Origin: Rhodanobacter sp. T12-5
GTDB lineage: Bacteria > Pseudomonadota > Gammaproteobacteria > Xanthomonadales > Rhodanobacteraceae
Length of the DNA: 64,000 nt
Direction of reading: 5' to 3'
Assembly (NCBI RefSeq): GCF_008329435.1
Contig: NZ_NPKN01000005.1
Span: 1 to 64,000 of the forward strand
Made by a program: the position numbers and the translations under genes. Below are positions 35,296-43,816 of the stretch, in pieces (the first letter of the stretch is position 1; every line of letters begins with the position of its first letter). Under the pieces are notes generated by a model, which had not been told where the DNA came from, made no database searches, and worked only from the letters and a program-made list of their open reading frames with translations.

Positions 35296-36696
35296 TCAGC
35301 GTTCGACCCGATCGAGTAGCAGTCTTGCCCGCAATGCCTTGTCGCTTGCCGCGATGGACTCGGCTTCGGCCGGGCGTCCGAGCATGGCGGAGAGCGCGGT
35401 GGGGATCGCAACCGGGCGACCGGTCAAGGGTTCGACCACGCTTTCGAATTTCGCGGCGTGCGCGGTGGCCACGACCGCCCATGCAGACGCGTCGCCAGCC
35501 GCACGCAGCCGATCCAGTTCGTGCATCGCGGTGGCGGTATGCGGGCAGAACACCTCGCCATGTTCGTGGGCGTGGCTGGTGATGGTCTGCCGGATGCTGT
35601 CGTCGTCGACGCAGTGCGCGTGCAGCAGGTGACGGAGTTTTGTCTCGTCAGGGAAGGTCCAGCGCAGCCGCTCGAAGTTGCTGGGCGCACCCACGTCCAT
35701 CGCGTTGGCGAGGGTGGCGACGGCTTCGCGTGGCTGGTAGTCGTGGCCGGAAAAGTAGTCGGGCAAGGTGGCGTTGGCGTTGCAGGCCAGGCGCACTTCT
35801 CCGATCGGCAGGCCCATTTCGCGTGCCCACAGGCAGGCCATGGCGTTGCCGAGGTTGCCGGTGGGCACGATGAAGTTCAGCAGCGTGCCGTGTTCGCGCC
35901 ACCAACCCAGCGCAGCGTGTGCGTAATAGCTCATTTGCGGCAGCAGGCGGCCGAGGCTGATGCTGTTGGCCGAGGACATCGGTACTTCTGCCTGCAGTGC
36001 CGCGTCGTTGAGCGCGACCTTGACCATGCGCTGGCAATCGTCGAAGCGACCGGCCACTCGCAGCGCGGTGATGTTGTCGCCGAAACAGCCGAGTTGGTGT
36101 GCCTGGCGCGGAGAAACCAGTCCGTCCGGATACAGGATCACCACTCGCACATTCGGCTGACGGTGGAACGCCGCCGCCACCGCGGCACCGGTATCGCCCG
36201 AGGTGGCGACCAGGATCGTCAGCGGTCGCGCGTCGGCGCGCGGCAGTCGGCGCAGGCAGGCGGCGAGGAAGCGTGCGCCGAAATCCTTGAACGCCGAGGT
36301 GGGGCCGTGAAACAACTCCAGCATCAGCGTGCCCGGGTGGGCGGGAAGCGGGCGCAACGGTGCGTCGAAGGTGAAGGCCTCGGCGCAGATCGCGGGCAGT
36401 TCGTAGGCCAGCGCATCGCCGGCGAAGAACGGTGCCAGCAAGGTGGCGGCGGTGTGGGCCAGCGAGCCGTGCGGGTCGAATGCGGCCGGGTCGAGCGTGG
36501 GCAGTTTTTCAGGTACGTACAGTCCACCGTCCGGGGCCAGTCCGGCGGCGATCGCCTGGCTGATCGACACGGCGGGACTGCTCGCGCGCGTGCTGATGTA
36601 GGAGCCCGCTGGCGGGCGATGCTCTTGATCTTTACTGGGCGTCGGGGCAACGGCATCGCCCGCGAGCGGGCTCCTACGTGGGTTTGGCGGGTTCAT
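35296..36696 (-). CDS. thrC: Threonine synthase with REP-encoded N-terminal extension
   Basis: PLP enzyme making threonine from phosphohomoserine, 466 residues. The normal start motif [21 protein letters not shown] is followed by GLYVPE, the PLP lysine in [14 protein letters not shown], and [16 protein letters not shown] 36696 overlaps the thrB stop by 4 bases. Between this ATG and YISTR, where the conserved protein begins, lie about 33 residues ([12 protein letters not shown] through HRPPAG) encoded by a REP-type palindrome. No in-frame start codon exists between the palindrome and YISTR, so the extension must be translated unless a non-standard start is used. Confidence 0.93.
   Translation of the reverse strand: MNPPNPRRSPLAGDAVAPTPSKDQEHRPPAGSYISTRASSPAVSISQAIAAGLAPDGGLYVPEKLPTLDPAAFDPHGSLAHTAATLLAPFFAGDALAYELPAICAEAFTFDAPLRPLPAHPGTLMLELFHGPTSAFKDFGARFLAACLRRLPRADARPLTILVATSGDTGAAVAAAFHRQPNVRVVILYPDGLVSPRQAHQLGCFGDNITALRVAGRFDDCQRMVKVALNDAALQAEVPMSSANSISLGRLLPQMSYYAHAALGWWREHGTLLNFIVPTGNLGNAMACLWAREMGLPIGEVRLACNANATLPDYFSGHDYQPREAVATLANAMDVGAPSNFERLRWTFPDETKLRHLLHAHCVDDDSIRQTITSHAHEHGEVFCPHTATAMHELDRLRAAGDASAWAVVATAHAAKFESVVEPLTGRPVAIPTALSAMLGRPAEAESIAASDKALRARLLLDRVER
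36598..36677. repeat. REP-type palindrome within the thrC coding region
   Basis: Inverted arms at 36598-36622 and 36653-36677 share GTAGGAGCCCGCT/GCGGGCGATGC, with one central mismatch, around a 30-base loop. Related GGGAGC or GTAGGAGC palindromes occur at 48443-48513, 61252-61311 and 63618-63663, all between genes. This copy is in frame with thrC and has no stop codon in that frame. Confidence 0.85.
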
Positions 36697-37688
36697 GATT
36701 GCGTCCCGTCGATCGAATCGATCAACGCGGCGGCCGGGCCGGCGATCGGCGAGACCCACGCATCGCTGTCCAGTCCGGCCTCGGCGAAGGCGGTCTGCAT
36801 TGCCAGGCTGGCCGCCTCGGCATCGGCTCGGTTGTCGTACCAGCCGAACACGCTGGGGCCGGCGCCGGAGATGCTGGCGCCCAGCGCATTGTGGTCGAGC
36901 GCGGCCTGCTTCACTTTCGCGAAATTCGGGATCAGCGGGGCACGGCGGGGCTCCACCAGTACGTCCTTCAGGCCTTCGCGCACCAGTGCAGCATCGCTGC
37001 GATAGCAGCCGGCCAGCACCAGCGCGAGGTTCGAACTTTGCGCCACGAATTCACCGAGTGCGTAGTGACCGGCCAGCGCGGCGCGAGCCTTGCGCGTCTC
37101 CAGCACCACGTGCGGATGCACCAGCGCGCAGTGCCAGGCGGCCGGCACGTCGATGCGCAACAGCCGGTCGTGGGTGGCCAGCACCAGGCCGCCGAGCAGC
37201 ATCGAGCCGAGGTTGTCGCCGTGGCGGCTGCCGCTGGCCACGGCCTCGCCGTCCAGCGCGAAGTCGTACAACGCTTCGCGTGGCAGCGGTTGTGCCAGCA
37301 ACGCGTTGGCGGCGACCAGGGCGGCCACGCATGAGGCGGCCGAGCCGCCCATGCCCGAGCCGAGCGCGATGCCCTTGTGCAGCACCAGTTCGAAGCCGTG
37401 CGAAAGGCCCAGCGCCTTGCGCAGCGAGAGCAGCGCAGTGCCGGCGGTGTTCTGGCGCGGATCGGTGGGCAGGCCGGTAACGCAGCCATGGATTGCCGCG
37501 ATGCGCACCAACGGCTCGTCGATGCGCCGCACCTCGGCGCGGTCGCCGGCACCGGCCACGCTGTGGCCGAGCAGGTCGAAGCCGACGCCGACGTTGCCGA
37601 CGCTGGCGGGCGCGAAGGCGCGGGCGACTTGCGGTGCTAGAGGACGACGCGATGAAGCCATGACGGGTTCCAGTAGTGGCGTGTTCAT
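36693..37688 (-). CDS. thrB: Homoserine kinase (GHMP family)
   Basis: Phosphorylates homoserine for ThrC. The 331-residue protein has the GHMP features [18 protein letters not shown], the ATP loop [16 protein letters not shown], and the C-terminal [15 protein letters not shown]. Start ATG 37688 overlaps the hom stop and its own stop overlaps thrC, each by 4 bases, so the three enzymes are translationally coupled. Confidence 0.96.
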   Translation of the reverse strand: MNTPLLEPVMASSRRPLAPQVARAFAPASVGNVGVGFDLLGHSVAGAGDRAEVRRIDEPLVRIAAIHGCVTGLPTDPRQNTAGTALLSLRKALGLSHGFELVLHKGIALGSGMGGSAASCVAALVAANALLAQPLPREALYDFALDGEAVASGSRHGDNLGSMLLGGLVLATHDRLLRIDVPAAWHCALVHPHVVLETRKARAALAGHYALGEFVAQSSNLALVLAGCYRSDAALVREGLKDVLVEPRRAPLIPNFAKVKQAALDHNALGASISGAGPSVFGWYDNRADAEAASLAMQTAFAEAGLDSDAWVSPIAGPAAALIDSIDGTQS

Positions 37689-38839
37689 GCGCGCGCCTCC
37701 AGCGACTCGGCGATGCGCAGCAGGTCGGCGAACACGCCGGCGGCGGTCACTTCGGGGCCGGCGCCGGGGCCTTGCACCGACAGCGGATTATCGCAGTAGC
37801 GGCGGGTGGTGAACTGCACGATGTTGTCGGTGAGTCGGGTATGCGCGAATGCGTGGCTGGCCGGCAGCACCATCAGCCGCACGCTGGCGCGGCCATGCCG
37901 GTCCAGTTGCGCCACGTGGCGCAGCACGCCGCCTGCGGCATGCGCCTCGGCCAGCTTCGCGGCCATCGGCGCATCCAGTTCATCCAGCCGCTGCATGAAA
38001 GTTTCCAGCGGCAGCGCGGCCAGCGCCGGCGGCACCAGGCCTTGCAGGTCGACATCTTCCAGCGACAGCGGCCAGCCAGCCTCGCGCGCCAGGATCACCA
38101 GCTTGCGCGCCACGTCGAGGCCGGACAGGTCGTCGCGCGGGTCCGGTTCGGTATAGCCCAGCGCATGCGCCTCGCGCACCAGTGCGGAGAACGGCTGCTG
38201 GCCGTCGTGGCGGTTGCACAGCCAGGCCAGCGTGCCGGAGAACATGCCGTCGACCGTGAGCAGTTCGTCGCCAGTGTCGAGCAGATCGCGCAGCGTCTGC
38301 ACCACCGGCAGGCCGGCGCACACGGTGGCCTCGTAGCGGAAGCGCGCGCCGCTGGCGCAGGCTGCGCGGATCGCCTGCCAGCGCGGCAGCGGCCCGCTGC
38401 CGGCGAGCTTGTTCGGCGTCACCACGTGCAGGCCGGCGGCGAGCCAGCGCGGATAGTGCGCGGCCACCTCGTCGTTCGCGCTGCAGTCGATCAGCAGCGC
38501 ATGTCGGCCGTCGCTGCCGCGCACGTGTTCGGCGAAGGCGTCCAGGTCGTTCGGCCGCCAGATCTGCGCGCCGCCATGGCGGCCGTTGAGTTCGGCGTCG
38601 TCGCAGTCCAGCCACATGCGCTTGCTGGCCACCACGCCGCAGAGTTTCAGATCCAGTCCGATGTCGTGGGCCAGTCGCGGTTGCGCGGCGCGCAGTTGTT
38701 CCAGCAAGGCGCTGCCGACACGGCCGGGGCCGATCACGCCGACCGCCAGCACGCGTCGCAGGGTAGTCGCGCCGATCCGGCCCATCGACAGCGGCGGCGA
38801 GGGAACATGCTGGACTTGCTCGGGTGCACAGGTGATCAC
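37685..38839 (-). CDS. hom: Homoserine dehydrogenase, stand-alone (no aspartokinase domain)
   Basis: A 384-residue NAD(P)-dependent homoserine dehydrogenase. The nucleotide loop is [64 protein letters not shown] and the catalytic region [10 protein letters not shown] then [19 protein letters not shown] follow. It matches the C-terminal half of bifunctional ThrA, but no aspartokinase part is fused or adjacent. GTG 38839 has GGAGAGG 6 bases upstream and is preferred to ATG 38785, which lacks a site. That ribosome binding site lies in a hairpin, suggesting translational control after the Thr leader. Confidence 0.92.
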   Translation of the reverse strand: MITCAPEQVQHVPSPPLSMGRIGATTLRRVLAVGVIGPGRVGSALLEQLRAAQPRLAHDIGLDLKLCGVVASKRMWLDCDDAELNGRHGGAQIWRPNDLDAFAEHVRGSDGRHALLIDCSANDEVAAHYPRWLAAGLHVVTPNKLAGSGPLPRWQAIRAACASGARFRYEATVCAGLPVVQTLRDLLDTGDELLTVDGMFSGTLAWLCNRHDGQQPFSALVREAHALGYTEPDPRDDLSGLDVARKLVILAREAGWPLSLEDVDLQGLVPPALAALPLETFMQRLDELDAPMAAKLAEAHAAGGVLRHVAQLDRHGRASVRLMVLPASHAFAHTRLTDNIVQFTTRRYCDNPLSVQGPGAGPEVTAAGVFADLLRIAESLEARA

Positions 38840-38842
38840 GAC

Positions 38843-38861
38843 GGCCTCTCCGGTGGAGGCC
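38843..38861 (-). promoter_or_regulatory. Hairpin over the hom ribosome binding site
   Basis: On the minus strand GGCCTC and GAGGCC form a 6-bp stem with a 7-base loop, extended by ACG/CGT outside with one bulge. The Shine-Dalgarno bases of hom lie in the loop and 3' arm. The GTG start is 3 bases beyond. Such a hairpin would lower translation of hom unless opened by an upstream event. Confidence 0.55.
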
Positions 38862-38889
38862 CGTTCTCGCTGGCGTGTCGGTATGGGCC

Positions 38890-38913
38890 GGCCCGCCTCG
38901 TCGAGGGCGGGCC
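38890..38913 (-). terminator. Possible attenuator hairpin of the threonine operon
   Basis: GGCCCGCC and GGCGGGCC form a perfect 8-bp GC stem 14 bases after the leader-peptide stop. GGGCGG inside the last part of the leader peptide (38951-38946) is complementary to CCGCCC in its 5' arm, giving a competing pairing. No T run follows, so it may be a weak or factor-dependent terminator, or act on translation. Confidence 0.5.
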
Positions 38914-38927
38914 GTTGCGTGTGGAAC

Positions 38928-39077
38928 CTACCTACGCACGACACTCCGCCCGGAACCCGTGGTACCGGTGGTAATCGTGGTGGTGGTCGTCGCAGCAATG
39001 GCACCAACGCGCGCCGAGCCACGCCCGGTGCGAACCGGTGCGTCGAACATGCGTGCTGGCGTGGAATGCGGCGACAT
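38928..39077 (-). CDS. thrL: Threonine operon leader peptide (thrL-like)
   Basis: A short frame upstream of hom encodes a peptide whose C-terminal part reads AATTTTTITTGTTG: nine Thr and one Ile in eleven residues from the first T of the run. This is the hallmark of thr leader peptides, as in E. coli thrL. Start: ATG 39077 has AAGG 8 bases upstream and gives 49 residues; ATG 39050 gives 40 residues and fits the only visible promoter better. The stop is TAG at 38930-38928. Thr and Ile scarcity would stall ribosomes over the strand that competes with the following hairpin. Confidence 0.8.
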   Translation of the reverse strand: MSPHSTPARMFDAPVRTGRGSARVGAIAATTTTTITTGTTGSGRSVVRR

Positions 39078-39086
39078 GGCATCGAC

Positions 39087-39114
39087 CTTAGAAGCAAGCT
39101 CTTGCCGCCGTCAA
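39087..39114 (-). promoter_or_regulatory. Candidate promoter of the threonine operon
   Basis: On the minus strand TTGACG (39114-39109), a 16-base spacer and TCTAAG (39092-39087). It would start RNA near 39080, leaving almost no untranslated region before ATG 39077 but about 30 bases before ATG 39050. The -10 match is 4 of 6, so the call is tentative. Confidence 0.4.
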
Positions 39115-39420
39115 CAGGATCATTTGCAACTTTTCGCTATATGCGCGAGGTGTGCGGTTCAGGCGGCCGCCTGCGGGGCGAAGATCACCGACGCCGGCTT
39201 CCATCTGCCGTGGCCTCCCCCCGGGTGTTGACACGTAGTGGAGGGGCGGCGAGAACCCTCACCCTTGAACGGACTGTCGGGCCGCGAAAAACCATGAACG
39301 AAACAACACTCCGGCCAACATCATCGGGATGGTACGAACTATAAAAATCATCACATGGTCGACCGGATACCTGCCGTCGTGCGGAACCAGAACGAGCTGA
39401 TGCAACAGACATTCAGTGGT
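39115..39420. other. Non-coding stretch upstream of the threonine operon
   Basis: No supported gene is seen. The part next to the promoter is AT-rich (AACTTTTCGCTATATGCG). A 12-base palindrome AGGCGGCCGCCT lies at 39161-39172. Toward 39420 the composition shifts to lower GC, marking the edge of the small accessory islet that holds the microprotein and brnTA. Confidence 0.45.
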
Positions 39421-39588
39421 TCAACGATTTCTGGACTTTGCGAAAGCACCAACGCCACAGGCAGCAGCCAGTGCGAGAGGCAAGAGGCCAAGGTTGTTGC
39501 CATGCGAAAGCATGGCGCTGCCGACGAGCAACGCGCCGCTTGCAGCGATGACAAGTTGCAGCGACGTGACGGTTTTCAGATGTTTCAC
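39421..39588 (-). CDS. Two-helix membrane microprotein (55 residues)
   Basis: A GTG at 39588, with AGGGA about 6 bases upstream, opens a 55-residue frame. After a basic N-terminus (MKHLKTVTSL) come two hydrophobic segments, LVIAASGALLVGSAML and LGLLPLALAAACGVGAFA, joined by SHGNN, and a basic end KSRNR. This is a clean inside-in double-pass topology. Longer overlapping frames in the same place have no such pattern. Function unknown; small membrane toxins and membrane-complex subunits both have this shape. Confidence 0.55.
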   Translation of the reverse strand: MKHLKTVTSLQLVIAASGALLVGSAMLSHGNNLGLLPLALAAACGVGAFAKSRNR

Positions 39589-39837
39589 GCGACGTCCCTG
39601 ATGTTGAAGTGAAGCCCGACGCTGGCTCTGCCAAGGGATACCTTTCTTCTTCAGCGTAGCGACTGTCCGTCCGTTGCCGAGTGGTGAGAGCGATCATCGT
39701 TTGATTGATCCACTCACCAATGCGACAGGTTGATCATGCAAGTGGAAAGAGGACAAGACCCTGCCCAATGAAAGCCTGGAAGCTCACGTCAAGAACATCA
39801 AACGGGCGGTATTGACGGAAAGTCTCTTGCGGAGTGG

Positions 39838-40074
39838 TCAGGCCTTGCTGCTGGGCCAGGCGATCTGCACTTTGCGATGCTTCATGACGCAGTCTCGCAG
39901 ATACAAATTGATCAAGCTCTGATAGGGAACGCCCGCCTCACTGGCCATGCTCTTGAAGTAATCCACGACGTCCTCGGAGAGGCGCATGGAAACAGGCTTC
40001 TTGAGCTTGGCCGCATAAGGATTCCTGCGGGACTTCATTTTGGAGAGATCGTATTCGGCTTTCATGGCGATCAC
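39838..40074 (-). CDS. brnA: BrnA antitoxin
   Basis: A 78-residue antitoxin of the BrnTA type II system. The N-terminal part is basic (KMKSRRNPYAAKLKKP) and the C-terminal half is a ribbon-helix-helix DNA-binding unit (VSMRLSEDVVDYFKSMASEAGVPYQSLINLYLRD). It neutralises BrnT and should repress the operon through the palindrome upstream. GTG 40074 overlaps the brnT stop by 4 bases; ATG 40065 is an alternative. In this order the antitoxin follows the toxin, as is usual for brnTA. Confidence 0.88.
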   Translation of the reverse strand: MIAMKAEYDLSKMKSRRNPYAAKLKKPVSMRLSEDVVDYFKSMASEAGVPYQSLINLYLRDCVMKHRKVQIAWPSSKA

Positions 40075-40352
40075 TGCTTGTAGAAGGAGCTTTCTTGTTT
40101 CGTGGCTTTGCGCGCTGAAATGATGCGAATGACGTCGCCACTATCGCGCTCACAGTGGCAAACGAGGAGAAGATGAGCGCCGCTACTCATGCCCAGCATG
40201 AGAAAGCGTTCTTCTTCACCAGAGGAGTGAGGTTCATCGAAGAACTGGACCGCAAACTCGTCGTAGAAGACAGACTGGCCCTCCTCGAAGGAAACGCCAT
40301 GTTTCCTGAGGTTTGAGGCGGCCTTGACCGGATCCCAGTCAAACTTGATCAT
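40071..40352 (-). CDS. brnT: BrnT toxin (ribonuclease)
   Basis: A 93-residue BrnT-family toxin, an RelE-like-fold RNase that cuts mRNA. It begins FDWDPVKAASNLRKHGVSFEEG, the family signature, and ends GDVIRIISARKATKQE before SFY, with the conserved IRIISARKA strand. ATG 40352 lies inside the operator palindrome, and the predicted RNA start falls on or next to the ATG, so the transcript is probably leaderless. GC content is well below the neighbouring operons. Confidence 0.92.
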   Translation of the reverse strand: MIKFDWDPVKAASNLRKHGVSFEEGQSVFYDEFAVQFFDEPHSSGEEERFLMLGMSSGAHLLLVCHCERDSGDVIRIISARKATKQESSFYKQ

Positions 40353-40373
40353 CTATACATTGTATGGATGATC
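40347..40373. promoter_or_regulatory. brnTA operator palindrome
   Basis: A 27-base palindrome with outer arms GATCATC and GATGATC and inner arms ATACA and TGTAT about a single central base; only one pair mismatches. It covers the -10 element and the brnT ATG, so BrnA bound here would block initiation directly. Ribbon-helix-helix repressors bind short inverted repeats of this form. Confidence 0.8.
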
Positions 40374-40386
40374 GGCGCCTTTGCAA
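40359..40386 (-). promoter_or_regulatory. brnTA promoter
   Basis: On the minus strand TTGCAA (40386-40381), a 16-base spacer and TACAAT (40364-40359). Six bases separate the -10 from the brnT ATG, so RNA would begin at the start codon. Confidence 0.65.
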
Positions 40387-40547
40387 GGCCCGACGCCACG
40401 TGGATTTCTGGAGGCGGCCGACCCCGCGGAAATCGACCAACTGATCATGCTGCTGCGGCCCAATCCCGTCATCGAGTGCTGCTGCGCTACGGCGTTGCGT
40501 CCGTCGACCGGCGGTGAGCGCTCACCGCTATCCGAAGGCTCCATCCA

Positions 40548-42548
40548 TCAAGGCGACAGGTCGATCGCGTAAGTCGCGGTGCCGTCGCCGTGATCCTTCA
40601 GCTGACGGATGTTGTCCAATCCGGCGGCCTTCGCGACACCGAGCTTGTTGGCGGCGGCGGTGAAGGTGACCAGGCCATGGGTCTTGAGTGGGGCGAATCT
40701 CCATGAGGAGGCTTCGAGGTTTTTTGCGCTGATCTGTTTCTGCCGTTGCAGCCATTTGGCCAGGATTTCGCGGTTGCCGTCGGGGGCGGCGAGCACGACG
40801 TTGTTGCCGTCGAGGCCGGGGAAGTGGCCGCCGCCGCTGGCGCGGTAGTTGTTGGTGGCGATGACGAAGGGCTGGTCCGGCGCGACCGGCTTGCCGTGGA
40901 AGGTCAGTCGGGTGATGCGCTGGCCGACCGGCTTCGACACGTCGATGACGTAATGGATGCCGCCCTGGATCTGGTCGAAGTTGTAGCCGACGTAATGCGA
41001 ATTGATCAGCGCCTGCTCGCCGATCCTTGCGGGGTCGATGCGGTTGAAGCGCTGGGCGGATTTTTCCAGCCAGGCCTTGAGGCCGGCTCCGTCGGTTTTC
41101 ACCGCCGCCAGCGTGTTCGGATAGAAATACAGGTCGGCGGCGCTGCGCAGGGTGAGTGGGCCGGCGGCGACGTCGGTGTAGTCGTCCGGGCCGCCGAAAC
41201 CGGTGCGGAACGCTGCAGCGGCGGACAATACGGGCACGCTGGCCAGCTCGGGATGCACGCGCGGCAGTTCGCTGCGCACATAGTCGGCCTGGGCGGCATT
41301 GACCGGGGCCAGTGCGGTCATGTTGCCTTCGTCGGCGAAGTAGCTGCTCAGGCGCAGCGTGCTTTCGCCGATCGGCGTGTTGACGTAGGCAATCGCGGCC
41401 TCGTGTGCCTGTTGCACCAGCGGTGCGATGGCGGGATCGGCCGGCACGCACGGGCCCTTCTTCGTGCCCACGGTGATCGGGCAGATCGGCCGCACTTCAC
41501 TATGCGTGTTGTCGAGGTCGACCACCCAGCGGTCGTCCTTCCGGTTCAGCACCAGCTGGATCACGCCCAGGTCCTTGCCGAAGAAGCCGCCCATCACCGC
41601 CGGCACGTTACGGACGAAACCAAGTCGCGCGTCGACGTCCTTCATGCCGGCGTAGTGCGGGCCGGGGAATTCGGTGTGCGAGTGACCGAGCAGCAACACA
41701 TTGATGCCGGGCACGCCGGCCAGGTACCAGCCGGCGTTTTCCATCTGCGGGGTGTACGGCGCGGTGTCGAGGCCGCCGTGCAGGATCGCGACGACAAGGT
41801 CCGGATGCTGCGCCTGCAGTTCGGGCAGGTACTTCTTCGCCGCTTCCACGACGCCGCTGACGGTGACCTTGCCGGCCAGGTTCTGCTTGTCCCATTGCAT
41901 GATCGGCGGCGGGGTGAAGCCGATGATGCCGACCTTCAGCGGCACGCTGACCTTGCTGCCGTCGGCGGTGTATGCCTCGATCTGTCTGGTCACCACGGTC
42001 CACGGCTTGAAGATCGGCTGGCCGTCGCGCGCGCTGTAGACGTTGGCCAGCACCAGCGGGAAGTGCGGGCCGGCGCAGCGGTTGCTGTGGCCGCCGTCGA
42101 CGTTCATCGGCGTGCCGGTGACCTGCGACAGGAAGCCCAGGCCATAGTTGAACTCGTGGTTGCCGGCGGTGCCGCCGTCGTAGCCCATCGCGTCCATCGC
42201 CTTGTAGATCGCCAGCTCCTGGTCGCACCCGACCGGCTTCACCAGTGCCTGGTAGTCGGCCAGCACGCTGCCCTGGATGGTGTCGCCGCTGTCGAACAGG
42301 AAGCTGTTGGGGAATTCCGCGCGGGCACGGCGGATCAGCGTGGCCGTGCGTTCGTAGCCGAGCGAGTCATCGGGCTTGAGCTTGTAGTAGTCGTAGCTCA
42401 ACACGTTGGAGTGCACGTCGGTGGTTTCCAGGATCGCCACTTTTGCGCGGGCGCCATCCTGCAACTGGGCGGGGCGATGCAACAGGCTGGTGCAGCCGCC
42501 GAGCAGGGTGGTGGCGAGGAGGGCGAGGATGAGTGGGCGTGGGGACAT
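40548..42548 (-). CDS. cpdB: 2',3'-cyclic-nucleotide phosphodiesterase / 3'-nucleotidase-like lipoprotein (CpdB type)
   Basis: A 666-residue periplasmic enzyme of the 5'-nucleotidase/CpdB family. The signal ends in lipobox LLGGC, so it is a lipoprotein. The metallophosphatase domain has ETTDVHSNVLSYDYYKLKPD, FDSGDTIQG, GNHEFNYGL and LLLGHSHTEFPG; the C-terminal substrate domain has VGYNFDQIQGGIHYVID and NNYRASGGGHFPG. The YDYYK and YNFDQIQGG forms favour CpdB over UshA. It stands alone; the likely role is phosphate and nucleoside scavenging from RNA breakdown products. Confidence 0.9.
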   Translation of the reverse strand: MSPRPLILALLATTLLGGCTSLLHRPAQLQDGARAKVAILETTDVHSNVLSYDYYKLKPDDSLGYERTATLIRRARAEFPNSFLFDSGDTIQGSVLADYQALVKPVGCDQELAIYKAMDAMGYDGGTAGNHEFNYGLGFLSQVTGTPMNVDGGHSNRCAGPHFPLVLANVYSARDGQPIFKPWTVVTRQIEAYTADGSKVSVPLKVGIIGFTPPPIMQWDKQNLAGKVTVSGVVEAAKKYLPELQAQHPDLVVAILHGGLDTAPYTPQMENAGWYLAGVPGINVLLLGHSHTEFPGPHYAGMKDVDARLGFVRNVPAVMGGFFGKDLGVIQLVLNRKDDRWVVDLDNTHSEVRPICPITVGTKKGPCVPADPAIAPLVQQAHEAAIAYVNTPIGESTLRLSSYFADEGNMTALAPVNAAQADYVRSELPRVHPELASVPVLSAAAAFRTGFGGPDDYTDVAAGPLTLRSAADLYFYPNTLAAVKTDGAGLKAWLEKSAQRFNRIDPARIGEQALINSHYVGYNFDQIQGGIHYVIDVSKPVGQRITRLTFHGKPVAPDQPFVIATNNYRASGGGHFPGLDGNNVVLAAPDGNREILAKWLQRQKQISAKNLEASSWRFAPLKTHGLVTFTAAANKLGVAKAAGLDNIRQLKDHGDGTATYAIDLSP

Positions 42549-42786
42549 GGGGAAGATCCGGAGTCGCGCGGTGTTGACGAGGGTGAACGCTAGCAGATTG
42601 TGGGGATGCGGAATGACGCTGCCCAGGCCTCGCGGGAATAACCACAGGTGAGGCTTTTCGCCTGAGTGACTTACCCGATCCAAACCTGCACTCGGCCTAC
42701 CCGTGGCCTTCGCCCTCCGGGCGGCTGACGCCGTGCAGATCGGCAGTCCTGCCGGTCGGTCCCTGCGGGCAGGGTGAAGAGGCAAA

Positions 42787-42812
42787 CGAAAACGCCGCCC
42801 CTGCGGGCGGCG
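42787..42812 (-). terminator. Terminator after the cytochrome c gene
   Basis: On the minus strand the stem CGCCGCCC/GGGCGGCG (42812-42793, 4-base GCAG loop) is followed by TTTT at 42792-42789. It lies about 30 bases after the cytochrome stop and insulates the CpdB gene. Confidence 0.8.
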
Positions 42813-42841
42813 TCTGGCGAAAGCTTGTCGGATCGGACGAA

Positions 42842-43363
42842 CTACTTCGCCTGGTCGACGATCCATTGCACGGCGTTCTTCACCTGTTCGTCGGTGAGGG
42901 CCGGGTTGCCGCCCTTGGGCGGCATGAAGTTGCCGTCGGGGCCGTGGTAGCCCTCGGTGGCGTGCTTGACCAGCACGTCGATGCCCTGGGCGATGCGCGG
43001 ACCCCACATGCTCTTGTTGCCCAGTTTCGGCGCGCCGGCCACACCGGCGGTGTGGCAACTGGTGCACAGGTGGTCGTAGATCGCCTTGCCGTCGGTGGTG
43101 CCGCCGTAGGCGACTTGCGAGGCGGCAGCCTTGGCGGCGGCATCGGCGGCGGCCTGCATCGCGGCGCGTCCGGTGTTGCCGGCGTAGACGGCACCGGCCG
43201 GCGCGATCCGCTCGGCGACCTGGGCCGGCTGGTTCGGGTTGGTTTCCTGCGGCTCGTGATCGTGGATCGCCAGCGCGGTGAAGATCAGCACCACCGTCAG
43301 CACGGCCAGGCCGCCGATCATGATGGAAAACTGGCGCAGGACGCTCCGATCGGATTTGCTCAT
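42842..43363 (-). CDS. Membrane-anchored cytochrome c (c5-like)
   Basis: A 173-residue protein with one N-terminal membrane helix (about residues 13-33) and a C-terminal c-type haem domain. The haem site CTSCH is at residues 99-103 and the likely sixth-ligand Met is in NFMPPKGGNPALTDEQV, as in cytochrome c5. The Ala-rich linker (residues 60-85) would let the haem domain move in the periplasm. It probably carries electrons to a terminal oxidase. ATG 43363 is chosen over an upstream in-frame ATG because the membrane helix then begins at a normal distance. Confidence 0.9.
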   Translation of the reverse strand: MSKSDRSVLRQFSIMIGGLAVLTVVLIFTALAIHDHEPQETNPNQPAQVAERIAPAGAVYAGNTGRAAMQAAADAAAKAAASQVAYGGTTDGKAIYDHLCTSCHTAGVAGAPKLGNKSMWGPRIAQGIDVLVKHATEGYHGPDGNFMPPKGGNPALTDEQVKNAVQWIVDQAK

Positions 43364-43816
43364 GGGACCGCTCACGCACGTACTCCTGTCAATGGGCAGT
43401 CGGAACGCCACGATGGCTGCGCCGGCCTGCCTGAATGCTCTACTGGTTCACCGGGCTGGCGCTACCGGCATGTTTGCCGCAGACGGAACCACGGCGTGAT
43501 GTCGCCGCCCGCCCGGATTGTGGCCGGGCGGGCGGTCAGTCGCGGATTATAAACGAAGCGCGCGGCAAGTTTCAGGCATTCTGACAACCGTCGCTGCCGT
43601 CCGGCAGCCTGCATGGGGCCTGCAGCCCTGCCATCGGTCATGGCCGATCCATGTCAACCGGCATTGTCCAACTTCGTTCAACTGCCCCTATGCTTTCGTT
43701 CGAGGCCGGCCGGTTTTGCCGCGCGGGCGGATCAAAGCCGGGGGCCGGCTACAATTCACGGTCGCGCGCGGCATTGTCGCATTGGGTAGCTGCACTGTTC
43801 ATTCCAGGAGTTTTAC
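43364..43816. other. Divergent intergenic region between cytochrome c and mdtA
   Basis: A 453-base region with no convincing gene. On the plus strand TACAAT at 43750-43755 could be a -10 for mdtA, but the -35 is poor. AGGAG lies 7 bases before the mdtA ATG. Near 43550 the AT-rich ATTATAAACG may belong to the cytochrome promoter. No large repeat is seen. Confidence 0.4.

Noticed and set aside
40381-40572. A 63-codon plus-strand frame between brnT and the CpdB gene
   Set aside because: It overlaps the brnTA promoter and the CpdB 3' end, has no ribosome binding site and no recognisable pattern.
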